A stretch of 64,000 nt of DNA from Hyphomonadaceae bacterium JAD_PAG50586_4 (GCA_023242925.1 CP096134.1:62001-126000), one strand, 5' to 3'; shown: positions 28,028 to 40,594, counted from the stretch's first letter. Translations and numbers: made by a program. Notes: generated from the letters alone by a model not told the origin.

Positions 28028-29334
28028 ATGCACATCATCGATCGTCGGCTGAATCCAGGCGGCAAGTCTTTCGCGAACAGGCAGCGCTTCCTGCGCCGCG
28101 CCCGCGCGCAAGTGCGGCGCGCCGTGCGCGAAAGCTCCAGCCAGCGCTCGATCAAGGATGCGGGCAAGGGGGCGAAGTCTCCATCCCCGCCGGCGGCGTG
28201 CACGAGCCAACACTGCGCCGTTCCTCGCAGGGCGGCAATCGCGACTACGTATTGCCTGGCAACAAGAAATACACTGAGGGCGACACAATTGCGCGCCCCG
28301 AGGGCGGCGCGGGCGGCAAAGCGCGAGCCAGCGATAGCGGCGAGGGCGAAGACGAATTCCGTTTCGCGCTCTCCGACGAAGAATATCTCGACCTTTATCT
28401 CGAAGACCTCGAGCTGCCCGATCTGGCCAAGCGTCAGATCGCGGGCGCCACGTCGGTGCAATGGCGTCAAGCCGGCTATTCCACCTCTGGCCCGCCGTCG
28501 CGCATCTCAGTGGCGCGCACGCTCCGTCATTCGATGTCGCGCCGCATCGCGCTGAAGCGGCCGAAGGCGGAAGAGATTGTCGCGCTGCGCGATGAGATCG
28601 AGAAGCTCGAACGTGAGGGCGGGCATTTCGACGAATTGGTCGTGCTACGCGCCGAACTTGAGCAACGTCTCGCGCGCACCAAGCGCATTCCGTACATCGA
28701 CCCGGTCGACGTTCGCTATCGGCGCCTGGAATCCAATCCAAAGCCCATCGCCAAGGCGGTGATGTTTTGCCTGATGGACGTCTCCGGCTCGATGAACGAG
28801 CACATGAAGGATCTGGCCAAGCGCTTCTATTCGCTGCTCTATCTCTTCCTCAATCGTCGCTACGAGCACGTGGACGTCGTGTTCATCCGCCACACCCACG
28901 AAGCCTCCGAAGTGGACGAGCAGACCTTCTTCTATTCGCGCGAAACCGGCGGCACCGTGGTCTCAAGCGCGCTTTTCAAGATGCAAGATATCGTGCGCGA
29001 GCGGTATCCTGTCGATCAATGGAACATCTACGCCGCGCAAGCCAGCGACGGCGACAATACTTCGAGCGACAATTCCGTTGTGCTGGGCCAGCTCAACGAC
29101 GTGATCCTGCCGATCTGCCAATATTACGCCTATGTCGAAGTTGGCATGGACGATGAGGACGAACATCAACCCGGCATGGGCGAGCCCAGCACCAATCTTT
29201 GGCGCGCCTACCGTCGCGTGCCTGCCGACGCACCTTTCGCTATGCGCAAGGTGCGTCACCGCCGTGACATTTACCCTGTCTTCCGCGAACTCTTTTCGCG
29301 TCGCCCCGAGGGCGTGAGCGCGGAGGGCGCCTGA
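28028..29334 (+). CDS. yeaH: DUF444 family protein (YeaH/YhbH; frameshifted)
   Basis: vWA-like DUF444 protein of the PrkA module. The N-terminal frame from ATG 28028 begins MHIIDRRLNPGGKSFANRQR, the family hallmark. The rest, from GGVHEPTLRRSSQGG, is in another frame; adding a G in the G5 run at 28168-28172 joins them as KGGEVSIPAGGVHEP. Later conserved parts include FCLMDVSGSMNEHMKDLAKR (MIDAS-like DxSxS), FIRHTHEASEVDE and AQASDGDN. Reconstructed 435 aa. Lies 13 bp after prkA and overlaps spoVR by one base (TGATG), so the three are one operon. Confidence 0.87.
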
Positions 29335-30878
29335 TGAGCTTGATCGCCGACCCGAAAAGCAAATTGCTCTACCAAGGTCCCGATTGGGATTTCGATCTGA
29401 TTAAGCGCGTGCATGAGGCGTGCGGTGAGATCGGTATCAATGAGATGGGCCTCGATCCCTATCCCAACCAGATCGAGGTGATCACCACCGAGCAAATGCT
29501 GGACGCGTACGCCTCAACCGGCATGCCGCTCTTTTATCGCCATTGGAGCTTCGGCAAGGAATTCGCGCGCAACGAGGTGCTCTATCGCAAAGGCTATCAG
29601 GGCCTCGCCTACGAGATCGTCATCAATTCCAATCCGTGCCTCGTCTATATCATGGAGGAAAACTCCGCGACGATGCAGACGCTGGTGATCGCGCACGCCG
29701 GCTATGGGCACTCGCACTTCTTCAAGAACAATTACGTCTTCAAGCAATGGACAGACGCTGACGGCATTCTCGACTACCTCGAGTTTGCGCGCGGCTTCAT
29801 CTCCAAATGCGAGGAGCGCTATGGCCAAGAAGAGGTTGAGCGTGTGCTCGACGCGGCGCATGCATTGCAGAGCCACGGCGTGCACCGCTTCCCGCGCAAG
29901 CGCATGCCGGATTTACGCTCGGAACAAATCCGCGAAGAGGAGCGTCGCAAGCACGGCGAGCAATTGTTCAACGATCTCTGGCGCACTGTGCCGCAAGGCA
30001 AACGCAAGCAGAACAAGGACGAAGACGCCAAGCGTAAAGCGCTACTCGGGTTGCCGGAAGAAAACCTGCTTTACTTCCTCGAAAAGACCGCGCCGCGCCT
30101 GCGCCCGTGGCAGCGCGAAATCCTGCGCATCGTGCGGCTGATCAATCAATATTTCTATCCGCAGCGCCAAACTAAAGTGATGAACGAGGGCTGCGCCACC
30201 TACACGCACCATCGCATCATGAACCGGCTGCACGAGAAGGGACAGATCGACGACGGAGCGTTCCTTGAATTTATCCACTCGCATACCGGCGTGGTGTTGC
30301 AGCCGGCGTTCGACGATCGCCGCTACAGCGGCATCAATCCATACGCGCTCGGCTTTGCCATGTGCTGTGATATCGAGCGCATTTGCACCAAGCCGACGGA
30401 CGAAGATCGCGAATGGATGCCGGATATTGCCGGCAACAACGATCCCTATGGTACTTTGCGCGATGTGTGGGCGAATTACCGCGACGAGAGCTTCATCTCG
30501 CAATTCTTGTCGCCGCGCGTGATGCGCGATTTCGGCCTGTTCCGCATCGTTGATGAGGAGGCAGAGGGCGAAATGGAGGTCGCGGCGATCCACGACGAGC
30601 GCGGCTACCGCAATGTCCGCCGCGCGCTCTCAAAGCATTACGACATCGCCTATCGCGATCCCGACATTCAGATTATGGACGTCGATCTGGCTGGCGACCG
30701 CAAACTCATCCTGCAACACCGCGTCATGGACGGCATTACTTTGGTCGAAGGCGATGCGGAAAAAGTGCTGCAGCACGTCGCCGACCTCTGGGGCTATGAC
30801 GTGAAGCTGATCGAGCAAGACGACGACGGCACGGTGCATAACGAGCACACCGCCAATCCGCGCCGAATGTTCAGCTGA
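29334..30878 (+). CDS. SpoVR family protein (YcgB-like)
   Basis: 514 aa SpoVR/YcgB protein, complete and in one frame. Family landmarks: YPNQIEVITTEQMLDAYAS, PLFYRHWSFGKEF, GYGHSHFFKNNY, and MNEGCATYTHHRIMNRLHEKG, the His-rich segment that suggests a metal site. Biochemical activity is unknown; in Enterobacteria it works with YeaG/YeaH in nitrogen starvation and stationary-phase survival, and in Bacillus SpoVR affects the spore cortex. ATG 29334 overlaps the DUF444 stop. Confidence 0.92.
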   Translation: MSLIADPKSKLLYQGPDWDFDLIKRVHEACGEIGINEMGLDPYPNQIEVITTEQMLDAYASTGMPLFYRHWSFGKEFARNEVLYRKGYQGLAYEIVINSNPCLVYIMEENSATMQTLVIAHAGYGHSHFFKNNYVFKQWTDADGILDYLEFARGFISKCEERYGQEEVERVLDAAHALQSHGVHRFPRKRMPDLRSEQIREEERRKHGEQLFNDLWRTVPQGKRKQNKDEDAKRKALLGLPEENLLYFLEKTAPRLRPWQREILRIVRLINQYFYPQRQTKVMNEGCATYTHHRIMNRLHEKGQIDDGAFLEFIHSHTGVVLQPAFDDRRYSGINPYALGFAMCCDIERICTKPTDEDREWMPDIAGNNDPYGTLRDVWANYRDESFISQFLSPRVMRDFGLFRIVDEEAEGEMEVAAIHDERGYRNVRRALSKHYDIAYRDPDIQIMDVDLAGDRKLILQHRVMDGITLVEGDAEKVLQHVADLWGYDVKLIEQDDDGTVHNEHTANPRRMFS

Positions 30879-31221
30879 GCGGGCCGAACGCCCAGGTTAT
30901 GAACGTGAGTATTATGCCCGCTACGTACAATGTGCCGAATATCGGCATGGTGCGCGCCGCAAGCCACGCGGGCAGGTAGATGTCGAAATTCGAGCTGCGA
31001 TAATCGGTGTAGCGCGCAGCGATCGGCGAAAGCGGGCAGCGCCACTTGTTGAGAGCGAGTGCAACAACCTCAAACATGACGACGCCAATTGCGAGCGTCG
31101 CCTTCAACACATCGCCGCGCAGTGCGAAGAACCAAGTCGCTGCAATGCAGGCCACAAAGAAGGCCCAGATCAGCGTGTGCGTAGCCTTGAGGACAATCAG
31201 CTTCAAGTGCGCTCCTCGCAC
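30871..31221 (-). CDS. Small membrane protein of unknown function
   Basis: 116 aa with three predicted transmembrane helices (about residues 6-32, 38-58, 92-113). Between the second and third is a polar, apparently conserved NKWRCPLSPIAARYTDY and FDIYLPAWLA stretch with one Cys. I recall similar small membrane proteins in many bacteria but no function. Start is GTG 31221, overlapping the helicase stop by one base; TTG 31206, which has GAGGAG upstream, is an alternative. Its 3' end overlaps spoVR by 8 bp. Confidence 0.62.
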   Translation of the reverse strand: MRGAHLKLIVLKATHTLIWAFFVACIAATWFFALRGDVLKATLAIGVVMFEVVALALNKWRCPLSPIAARYTDYRSSNFDIYLPAWLAARTMPIFGTLYVAGIILTFITWAFGPLS

Positions 31222-32510
31222 TAAGCCCCAATCCGCGCCAACCCATCCGCAATAGCCGGATCAACCTGCACATCGCGCGCGGAGATCGGCCGTGTCAGCC
31301 GCAGCGTCTCCATGCTTCGCGCACGCGAGAGCGCCACATAGGTTTGCCCCGGCGCAAACGCGCCGCGCCCCAAATCAATCTCGACGCTATCGAGCGTCAT
31401 GCCCTGCGCTTTGTGGATGGTCAGCGCCCAAGCCGGCGCTAGCGGGAATTGCACGTATTTGAACTCCTCCTTCACCTCCATGCGATTTTCCTTGGCGTTC
31501 CATGTCCAGCGCGCTTGCGGCCAGGTCGCACGCTCTACCTCAACATCGTCGCCGCTATCGAGCGTGACGCTGACGATCGTTTCGTCCAAATCCGTCACCG
31601 TGCCGAGCGAACCGTTCACCCAGCGGCCTTCCGGGTCATTCTGCGTGAAGATCACCCGCGCCTCACGCTTCAGCACAAGCTCCATCGGCGCGGGGAAACG
31701 ATCGCCTTGCGCTTTAGGGGCCTCGCCTTCGAAGCCGCCGGAATAGCGCGCCGCCGCGCCCTGCAGATTGGCGAGGCCGCGCGCGTTATAATTGTCCGCC
31801 ACTGCGTTGGTTGCGCACAGCAAGACAGGTCGCTTCGGCAGCGAGCGCTCCAAACACACCGTGTTCAAGATCGTCACAGCCTCTTCCACACCGCGCATCT
31901 CGCGGATCGAGGAAAGCAGGGTGATGAAATCCTGATTGGTCTGGCGGTGCACTTCGGTGAGCTGAATCGCCGCGATGGGCGCATCGCGGAGCACATGTGC
32001 GGAAAAGGCATACGGGCTCGCATAGCCCGCGTCTTCCAAGAGCTGCCCCTCCTCGCCGCGCACGACGGGCGGCAATTGATAGAAATCGCCGACGAGCAAC
32101 ATCTGCACGCCGCCGAACGGGCGCGAGGATTTGCGCGCGATCTGCAAATGCGAGTTCATCGCGTCCAGCACATCGGCGCGCAGCATCGAGACTTCGTCGA
32201 TGATCAAGCGGCGAATGGCGCGTGCGGTGCGTGCAAAGAACCAATGCGGCTTCTCCGCATTGCCGATCAGTGGTCGCGGCGGAAAACCGAAGAACGAATG
32301 GACCGTCTGGCCGCCGATATTCATCGCCGCCAAGCCTGTTGGCGCGAGCACAGCTTGAGGGAATGTAGGGTCCGCCTCTACCAATGAGCGGATGAAATGG
32401 CTTTTGCCCGTGCCCGCGCGCCCCGTGACCAGCACAACCGGCGTGCGGTCATCCAGTGCGGCCTGGGCCTCGGCCACGGCCAAATCGGTGCTCTTCATGG
32501 GAATCGACAT
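31221..32510 (-). CDS. Pif1/RecD-like superfamily 1 DNA helicase
   Basis: 429 aa SF1B helicase, 5'-to-3' type. Walker A LVTGRAGTGKSHF (about residue 28), Walker B RRLIIDEVSML, motif III GDFYQLPPV, then the C-terminal UvrD_C_2-like part with TIHKAQGMTLDSVEID and YVALSRARSME. This is the compact Pif1 type of bacteria, thought to act on recombination intermediates, G-quadruplexes or R-loops. ATG 32510 is preferred because residues before it in the long frame overlap the cytochrome gene and are low complexity; ATG 32498 is an alternative. Confidence 0.85.
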   Translation of the reverse strand: MSIPMKSTDLAVAEAQAALDDRTPVVLVTGRAGTGKSHFIRSLVEADPTFPQAVLAPTGLAAMNIGGQTVHSFFGFPPRPLIGNAEKPHWFFARTARAIRRLIIDEVSMLRADVLDAMNSHLQIARKSSRPFGGVQMLLVGDFYQLPPVVRGEEGQLLEDAGYASPYAFSAHVLRDAPIAAIQLTEVHRQTNQDFITLLSSIREMRGVEEAVTILNTVCLERSLPKRPVLLCATNAVADNYNARGLANLQGAAARYSGGFEGEAPKAQGDRFPAPMELVLKREARVIFTQNDPEGRWVNGSLGTVTDLDETIVSVTLDSGDDVEVERATWPQARWTWNAKENRMEVKEEFKYVQFPLAPAWALTIHKAQGMTLDSVEIDLGRGAFAPGQTYVALSRARSMETLRLTRPISARDVQVDPAIADGLARIGA

Positions 32511-32571
32511 GCGCTTCTTGTATATAGTCGCGCGTGGGCGTGCGCTAAACTTGCTCACAAAGGAGTTCGCG

Positions 32572-32918
32572 ATGCTTCGTTTCCTCTGCGCGGCGGCCGC
32601 CGCTTTGGTGCTCAGCGCCTGTGCGGCGCAGCCGGGCCTGCTGCGGCGCCGGCCGAAACGCTGGCCAGCGACGGTCGCGCCATTGCCGAAGCGCAATGCG
32701 CCGGCTGCCACGCGATCGGTGAATACGGGCCAAGCCCCGTCGCCGAAGCCCCCGTTTTCCGCACCATCCTGACGCGCTATCGCGCCGATGTGCTGGAGGA
32801 GGAGATGATCCAAGGCATCGAGGTCAATCACCAGATGCCGAACTTCCAATTCAACCCGCAGGGCGCCGACGCACTGATCGCGTATTTGCAGAGCATCCAA
32901 CAGACGCCAGCAAACTAA
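32572..32918 (+). CDS. Class I cytochrome c lipoprotein (frameshifted)
   Basis: Small exported c-type cytochrome. The first frame (ATG 32572, AGGAG upstream) gives a lipoprotein signal with lipobox LSACAAQ. The second gives the haem site QCAGCH and the distal Met region NHQMPNFQF, ending at 32918. Adding a G in the G3 run at 32634-32636 yields AAQPGPAAAPAETLAS. About 115 aa when restored. Single-haem electron carrier anchored to a periplasmic membrane face; partner unknown. Divergent from the helicase, start codons 62 bp apart. Confidence 0.78.
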
Positions 32919-33045
32919 ACATCGTTCGCGATGTGAACTTGGTTGCGCGCCGTGTTGCACTGCAACCAAGATATTGGGCCAGCGGCTGGGGCCTGACGAT
33001 AGTACGAGGATGACGACCTGGCGGCCCTTGGCTAGGCTCGCGCGC

Positions 33046-34693
33046 ATGACCGAGAACGTCATCGTCTGGTCCTATGCGAATGCTTGGGAGCCGATCGCGC
33101 GGCTGCAGCCCGAGCAGCCAGCGGTGCTGCAGGGCGAACGCGCGTTGTTGTGGGGTGAGTTCGACGCGCGGGCCGATGCAATGGCGGCGCATATGATCGC
33201 ATCGGGTCTGCGCCAAAATTCCAAAGTCGGCGTGTATCTGTACAATTGCGCGGAATATCTCGTAGCCAATTTCGCCGCGTTCAAAACTGGTTTGGCGCCG
33301 TTCAACGTCAATTATCGCTACACCGCCGACGAGCTGCTTTATCTCTTCGACAACGCCGACGCCGAGGCGATCGTGTTTCACGCAAGCTTCGCCGAGCGCG
33401 TAGATGAAATTCGTGCTCGTCTGCCGCAGGTGAAATGCTGGATCGCCGTGGAAGAGCCGGGCTTCACCGCGCCGTCTTGGGCGGAAAACTACGAGCGCGT
33501 GGTCTCTAGTGTGCCAGCGAAGCGGCCGACCGTGGCGCCTTGGGGCCGTTCGAACGACGATCTTTTGATCCTCTACACCGGCGGCACAACCGGACTGCCG
33601 AAAGGCGTCATGTGGCGCCAGGAAGATCAGATCGGTGTCACAGGCTTCGGCGGTTCGCCTCTGCTCGGCGTGCCGCCGCTGGCGCGGCCGGAGGAGGCGG
33701 CTGAGCGTATCGCGCACGTCTCGCGCCGCATTGGCCTTGTCGCGTGTCCGCTAATGCACGGCACAGGGCTATTTAGCGCGCTGATGACTTTGCTTGCCGG
33801 CGGCGCCGTTGCATTGCTGCCGAGCCGGCATTTCGACGCCGAGCAATTGTGGGATGAGGTTGCGCGCCATCGCGTCACCTCGATCGCGATTGTTGGCTTG
33901 CCGTTCGCACAACCGCTGCTTGAAGCACTTGAACGCAATCCAGGCCGCTGGGATTTGACTTGCGTCACCAGCATTGGTTCCTCCGGCGCCATGTGGAGCC
34001 AAGAGAACAAGCACGCGCTGTTGCGCTTCATCCCGCAAGCCATGCTGACCGATGCGTTTTCGTCGAGCGAGGCGGTCGGCATGGGTTTGTCGGTTTCAAC
34101 TGCCGCCGGTGAAAGCCAAACCGCCGCTTTTATCGCCGGCCCCGAATGCGCGGTCTTTACCGAGGATCATAAGCGCGTGGCGCCGGGCTCGGGCGAACGC
34201 GGCCTCGTGGCTGTCGGCGGCTTTCTGCCGCTCGGCTATTATGGCGACGACGAAAAGACCAAGCGCACATTCCCGGTGATCGAAGGCAAACGCTGGTCGA
34301 TCCCTGGCGATTGGGCGACGGTTGAAGCCGATGGCTCGTTGCGCCTGCTCGGTCGCGGTAGCCAATGCATCAACACCGGCGGCGAAAAAGTATTCCCGGA
34401 AGAAGTTGAAGAAGCGCTGAAGCGCCATCCCGCCGTGCGCGACGCCGCCGTGATCGGCGCGCCCGATGCACGTTTCGGCGAGCGTGTATGCGCTGTGGTC
34501 GAACTCCAGCCCGATGCGCGTGAACCGTCGCTGTCCGATCTCGCCGCGCACTTGCGCGAACACCTGGCCGACTACAAAGCGCCGCGCTTGCTGGTCATCG
34601 TAGATTCTGTTGCGCCGCGCACCCAACGGCAAGCTCGACTATAAAGGCGTAAAAGCGCGCGCGTTGGAGTTGCTGGGCGCACAGCCCACTTAG
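33046..34693 (+). CDS. AMP-dependent acyl-CoA synthetase (frameshifted at C terminus)
   Basis: ANL-superfamily ligase related to FadD3-like or steroid/medium-chain acid ligases. ATP site ILYTGGTTGLPKGVMWRQ (about residue 185), GYYGDDEKTKRTF, WSIPGDWATVEADGS, and GRGSQCINTGGEKVFPEEVEE. The normal end is out of frame: removing a C from the CC at 34615-34616 gives VARAPNGKLDYKGVKARALE and the stop at 34691-34693, restoring the catalytic Lys segment. The frame as given would stop at 34644. ATG 33046 chosen; ATG 33010 is possible. The closing bases overlap the convergent gene at 34690-34693. Confidence 0.85.
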
Positions 34694-35133
34694 TCAAATA
34701 GACACGTTATGTCCGCAGTTTGGGCGAGTTGAACTTCCACGACGCCTGCGGGCAGGGGCGGTCTCGTGCCCTGAGTGCTGGTGTTGCTCGTGATCATGAT
34801 GAGGAGCGGGCAATCCACGCCGGGTTGGGGCCGCTGAAATATGTACGTGAAGGGGCGGGTCTCAGTATCCTCGCCCAACATCGTCCAGCCCTGACGCAAA
34901 ATCCCATCCGAGAAATCCGAGAGGATTGCACGCTCCTGCGCGATGTCCGCGCGTAGGCAATAAAAATTTAGAATGGCCTCGCGATCGCACTCAATGATGG
35001 CCACGCCATCGTGGAGTGGCAACGTCGTTGGCGATGGATCGTTTGGTCTCGCCAAGACCAGGTCGCGCGCCGGTTCGGCGCTCGCGACACCGAAGCATAA
35101 GGCGAGATAGAAGGCGGCAAGCGTGCGGATCAT
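34690..35133 (-). CDS. Hypothetical exported protein
   Basis: 147 aa with an N-terminal signal peptide (MIRTLAAFYLALCFGVASAE). The mature part of about 125 residues has four cysteines (in IIECDRE, FYCLRAD, VDCPLL and TCLFD) that could form two disulphides, and a TYIFQRP strand. No family recognised. ATG 35133 starts the signal peptide; a longer frame adds 12 unlikely residues. Convergent with the acyl-CoA synthetase by a 4 bp overlap once that gene is repaired. Confidence 0.6.
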   Translation of the reverse strand: MIRTLAAFYLALCFGVASAEPARDLVLARPNDPSPTTLPLHDGVAIIECDREAILNFYCLRADIAQERAILSDFSDGILRQGWTMLGEDTETRPFTYIFQRPQPGVDCPLLIMITSNTSTQGTRPPLPAGVVEVQLAQTADITCLFD

Positions 35134-35196
35134 GCCGTCAACCTGCGCGATGTTCTGTCGGCATTGCAAGCGTCCGTTTGCTGCGGGAATGCCGTT

Positions 35197-36384
35197 TCAA
35201 AGCCCCAGCTGCCGCGCCGCGAGGTCGCGCATGATTTCTTCGCTACCGCCGCCAATCGCGTTGACGCGCACTTCGCGATAAATGCGCTCGACCCGGCTGC
35301 CGCGCATATAGCCCGCGCCGCCCATGATTTGCGTCGCCTCGCGCGCGCAGAACTCCAGTGTTTGCGTTGCTTGCACTTTGAGTAGGCACAGATCCATCAC
35401 CGGCGTTTCGCCTTTCTGGACGCGCCACGCGCAGTGTTCTAGATAGGCTGTCGTCGCGTTCACACGCTGAACCATCTCCGCGATCTTGTGACGGATCACC
35501 TGGTGGTCCGCCAGCCGCTTGCCGAACGTACGCCGCTGCTGGGCCCATTGCGCGGCGTCTTCAATGCAGACGCGCGCGCTCGCGGTGGCGCCCGACGCCA
35601 TGCCCAGCCGCTCGCCATTGAAATTGCGCATAATGCCGGCAAAGCCCTGGCCTAGGCCGCCGATCAGATGATCCTCCGGCACCTCGACGTCTTCGAAATA
35701 GAGCGCCGCCGTATCCGACGCCCACCAACCTTGCTTCTTTAACGGCGTGCGCGTCACACCTTTGGCATTGAGATCTATCAGCAGTAGCGAAATCCCGCCC
35801 GCGCCATCGCCGCCGGTGCGCACCGCTGTCGTTGCCCAGTGTGAGGTCATGCCGCCGGTGATGAACATCTTCGAGCCGTTGACGATGTAGTGATCGCCAC
35901 GCCGCTCCGCGCGTGTCGAGATGTTCGCCACGTCCGAGCCAGCGTCGGGCTCTGTGATCGCCAAGCTAATCTGAATTTCGCCACGCAATACGGGCGGCGC
36001 GATGCGCTGCTTCATCTCATCGGCGCCAATCGCCAGGATCGGCGGCAGGCCGATGCCATGCACCATCAGCGCAGTGGAGACGCCACCCGCGCCCATCCGC
36101 GCCAGCTCTTCGCTGGTGAGGATGCCGTGGAAACGATCGAAGCCTTCGCTCCACCCGCCATACTGTTCCGGATACCCCGCGCCCAAGAGCCCAAACGCGC
36201 CTGCCTTCTTGAACACCTCGCGCGGCACATTCTGCGCCTCATCCCATTCCGTTACGAAGGGCATGAGTTCGCGCTCGATGAAGCGGCGCAGGCTGTCGCG
36301 CCAAGCCTGATGCGTCTCGCCCATGAACGGCGAGGGTGGTCGCAATGAATCGAAATCGAGAGCGCTGCTTTGGCGGCTTGGCAT
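35197..36384 (-). CDS. Acyl-CoA dehydrogenase
   Basis: 395 aa FAD-dependent acyl-CoA dehydrogenase. SLAITEPDAGSDVANIST, SKMFITGGMTSHWAT, EDVEVPEDHLIGGLGQGF, QRRTFGKRLADHQVIRH and TQIMGGAGYMRGSRVERIYREVR are all standard, with the catalytic Glu expected near GGGSEEIM at the C terminus. ATG 36384 with GGGAGGA upstream is chosen; the longer frame runs into the katG terminator. It likely acts with the acyl-CoA synthetase at 33046. Confidence 0.88.
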   Translation of the reverse strand: MPSRQSSALDFDSLRPPSPFMGETHQAWRDSLRRFIERELMPFVTEWDEAQNVPREVFKKAGAFGLLGAGYPEQYGGWSEGFDRFHGILTSEELARMGAGGVSTALMVHGIGLPPILAIGADEMKQRIAPPVLRGEIQISLAITEPDAGSDVANISTRAERRGDHYIVNGSKMFITGGMTSHWATTAVRTGGDGAGGISLLLIDLNAKGVTRTPLKKQGWWASDTAALYFEDVEVPEDHLIGGLGQGFAGIMRNFNGERLGMASGATASARVCIEDAAQWAQQRRTFGKRLADHQVIRHKIAEMVQRVNATTAYLEHCAWRVQKGETPVMDLCLLKVQATQTLEFCAREATQIMGGAGYMRGSRVERIYREVRVNAIGGGSEEIMRDLAARQLGL

Positions 36385-36465
36385 ATGGCTTCCTCCCGTC
36401 TCGAGCGTGAAGCGCGGCGACCGCGTGCGCAAGGCGCGCCGCAGCGGAAGGGTCGCGGCGCCGAA

Positions 36466-36496
36466 GCAAAAAGGCCGCCCCTTTCGGAGCGGCCTT
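36466..36496 (-). terminator. Rho-independent terminator after katG
   Basis: An 8 bp GC-rich inverted repeat (36471-36478 with 36489-36496, 10-base loop) that on the minus strand is followed by TTTTT. It lies just after the katG stop at 36521 and upstream of the acyl-CoA dehydrogenase gene. Confidence 0.8.
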
Positions 36497-36520
36497 GAGA
36501 TTTGCACTTTCCGTCTAAGC

Positions 36521-38779
<2,259 letters not shown>

Positions 38780-38799
38780 CTATAGAGTGCGTCTTTGGC

Positions 38800-39300
38800 T
38801 CAACGCGACAGCAGCTGGAGCAGCAGGCCGTAATCGTCGTCCATGAGCCCGTTGCGGCGTGCGCGGGCCACGGTTTCGCGGCCGTCATCGGCGATCCGCG
38901 GGGCCCAGGCGGCGAGGGCGTCACAACGCGCAGCGCTGGGGCGCTGCCTGCGGTCAACGGCGAGTTCAACCAAGCTGCCGACATAGCGACCGACGCCTTG
39001 ACGGATTTCGCGTTCGCCGCCGCCGCTGGACGCGGCGTTCATCGCGGCGATCTCAAGAGCGCCGACGAGCCCCGCATCCAATGTCTGCCGCATCGGCGCG
39101 CCGCACGCGAAGCTGTCGCCCAAGGCCATCGACCATGCCTCGGTGGTCCGCTCGACTTGCGCCGCACTCGGGCGGCCGGCCAGCAAGGAAGCCAACGTCC
39201 CGCGGCTTGCCGCGTCCGCGTAACGCACCGAGGGCAACGCATCGGGCAGCGTTGCGCAAGCCGCGAGCGCGAGGAGGGCGAACAGCGAAACGAAGCGCAT
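38800..39300 (-). CDS. Hypothetical lipoprotein
   Basis: 166 aa with lipobox LALAAC (Cys15) after a short signal peptide. The mature part is mostly helical with Cys in SFACGAPM and SAARCDAL. No domain recognised. Start ATG 39300 has AAGGA upstream and is 8 bp after the PLP-enzyme gene, so they are probably co-transcribed. 92 bp separate it from katG. Confidence 0.62.
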   Translation of the reverse strand: MRFVSLFALLALAACATLPDALPSVRYADAASRGTLASLLAGRPSAAQVERTTEAWSMALGDSFACGAPMRQTLDAGLVGALEIAAMNAASSGGGEREIRQGVGRYVGSLVELAVDRRQRPSAARCDALAAWAPRIADDGRETVARARRNGLMDDDYGLLLQLLSR

Positions 39301-39308
39301 GGGCGTCC

Positions 39309-40588
39309 TTAGGCTTGGTCGAGCGCTTGGCTCAGATCGGCGATCAGATCGTCAGGATCTTCGATGCCGATTGAGATGCGAATGAGGCCAGGTGTGATCG
39401 AATATTTCGCGAGCTCTTCGATTGGCATGCCCGAATGCGTCATTGCCGCTGGGTGCGAGGCGAGCGTTTCGGTGCCGCCGAGGCTGACCGCAAGTTTGAT
39501 CACTTGCAGCGCATCGAGCACGCGGAACGCGGGGCCTTCGCCGCCCTTCACTTCGAACGAGAAGGTTGAGCCCGCACTATTGTTTTGGCGCTCGTGCACT
39601 GGGCGATCGGGGTGATTGTCTGGCAGGAAGTCGAGGTACCAGACGTTGTCCACCTTCGGGTGATCGCGCAGGAATTCCGCGACTTTGCGCGCGCCAACAG
39701 CGCCAGCTTCCATGCGCAGCTTCAGCGTTTCCAGCGAACGCATCAGCAGCCAAGCCGTGTGCGTATCGCCCATTGTGCCAAGCGTGGACCGCATGCGCCG
39801 CACCGGCGCCAGCATCGCTTTCGAGCCCGATACGCCGCCGGCGATCAGATCGGAATGGCCGCCAACGTACTTCGTCAGCGACATCACCACGATGTCGGCG
39901 CCATGCAGCAGTGGCGTGGAATAAACTGGGCCAAGCATCGTGTTATCGACGATGACCGGCGGGCGTTTGCCATCGACAGTGAGCATTTCCGACACTTTGC
40001 GCGCGGCTTGAATATCCACGAGCGCATTGGTGGGGTTCGCCGGAGTTTCCACGAAGATCGCGCCGACGCGACCCTTCTTTTTCGCTTCCTCGGCGGCGCG
40101 ACGCATGTCGTCAGCGCCAAGCTCAGCTTCAAAAGCGACTTGGCTGATGCCGAACTCCGGCAGGATCGAATGGATCAAAGTTTCCGTGCCGCCATAGATC
40201 GGGCGGCTCTGCAGAATGATGTCGCCTGGGCGGAGATAGGCGAGCAGCGCCGTGGAGATCGCCGCCATGCCGGAAGCGAACACCAGCGCGGTCTCGGCTT
40301 CATCCCACAACGCCAGTCGATCCTCGACCACTTCGAGGTTTGGATTGTTGAAGCGCGAATAGATAAGGCCCGGCTCTTCGTCGGGGCCGAGTTTGCGGCG
40401 GCCTTGGATGGTGGCGAAGAAATCCTTGCCGTCCTGCGCCGTCTTGAACACGAAGGTCGAGGTCTGGAATTGCGGCGGCTTCAGTGAACCTTCCGACAGC
40501 ATCGGATCGTAGCCGTAGCCCATCATCAGGGTTTCGGGTTTCAGCGGGCGATTACCAAGCGTGCGCTTGCGCCATTTTTCTCGGCCAC
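39309..40588 (-). CDS. Cys/Met metabolism PLP-dependent enzyme (cystathionine gamma-synthase/methionine gamma-lyase type; frameshifted near start)
   Basis: Trans-sulphuration family enzyme using PLP. Conserved: YSRFNNPNLEVVEDRLALWD, FASGMAAIST, RPIYGGTETL, VDNTMLGPVYSTPL, and the PLP Lys in SLTKYVGGHSD. An uninterrupted frame starts only at 40526, but the upstream sequence in another frame gives WRKRTLGNRPLKPETL, the expected N terminus. Adding one base in the T5 run at 40575-40579 (A5 on the coding strand) joins it to GTG 40588 (MAEKKWRKR), which has GGAG ahead. About 426 aa. Exact reaction (synthase, lyase or O-acyl-homoserine sulphhydrylase) is open. Confidence 0.85.
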
Positions 40589-40594
40589 GCGTGT

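Noticed and set aside
32510..33062. Upstream extension of the helicase frame to 33062
   Set aside because: It is antisense to the cytochrome gene and low in complexity; the helicase fold starts at MSIPMKST.
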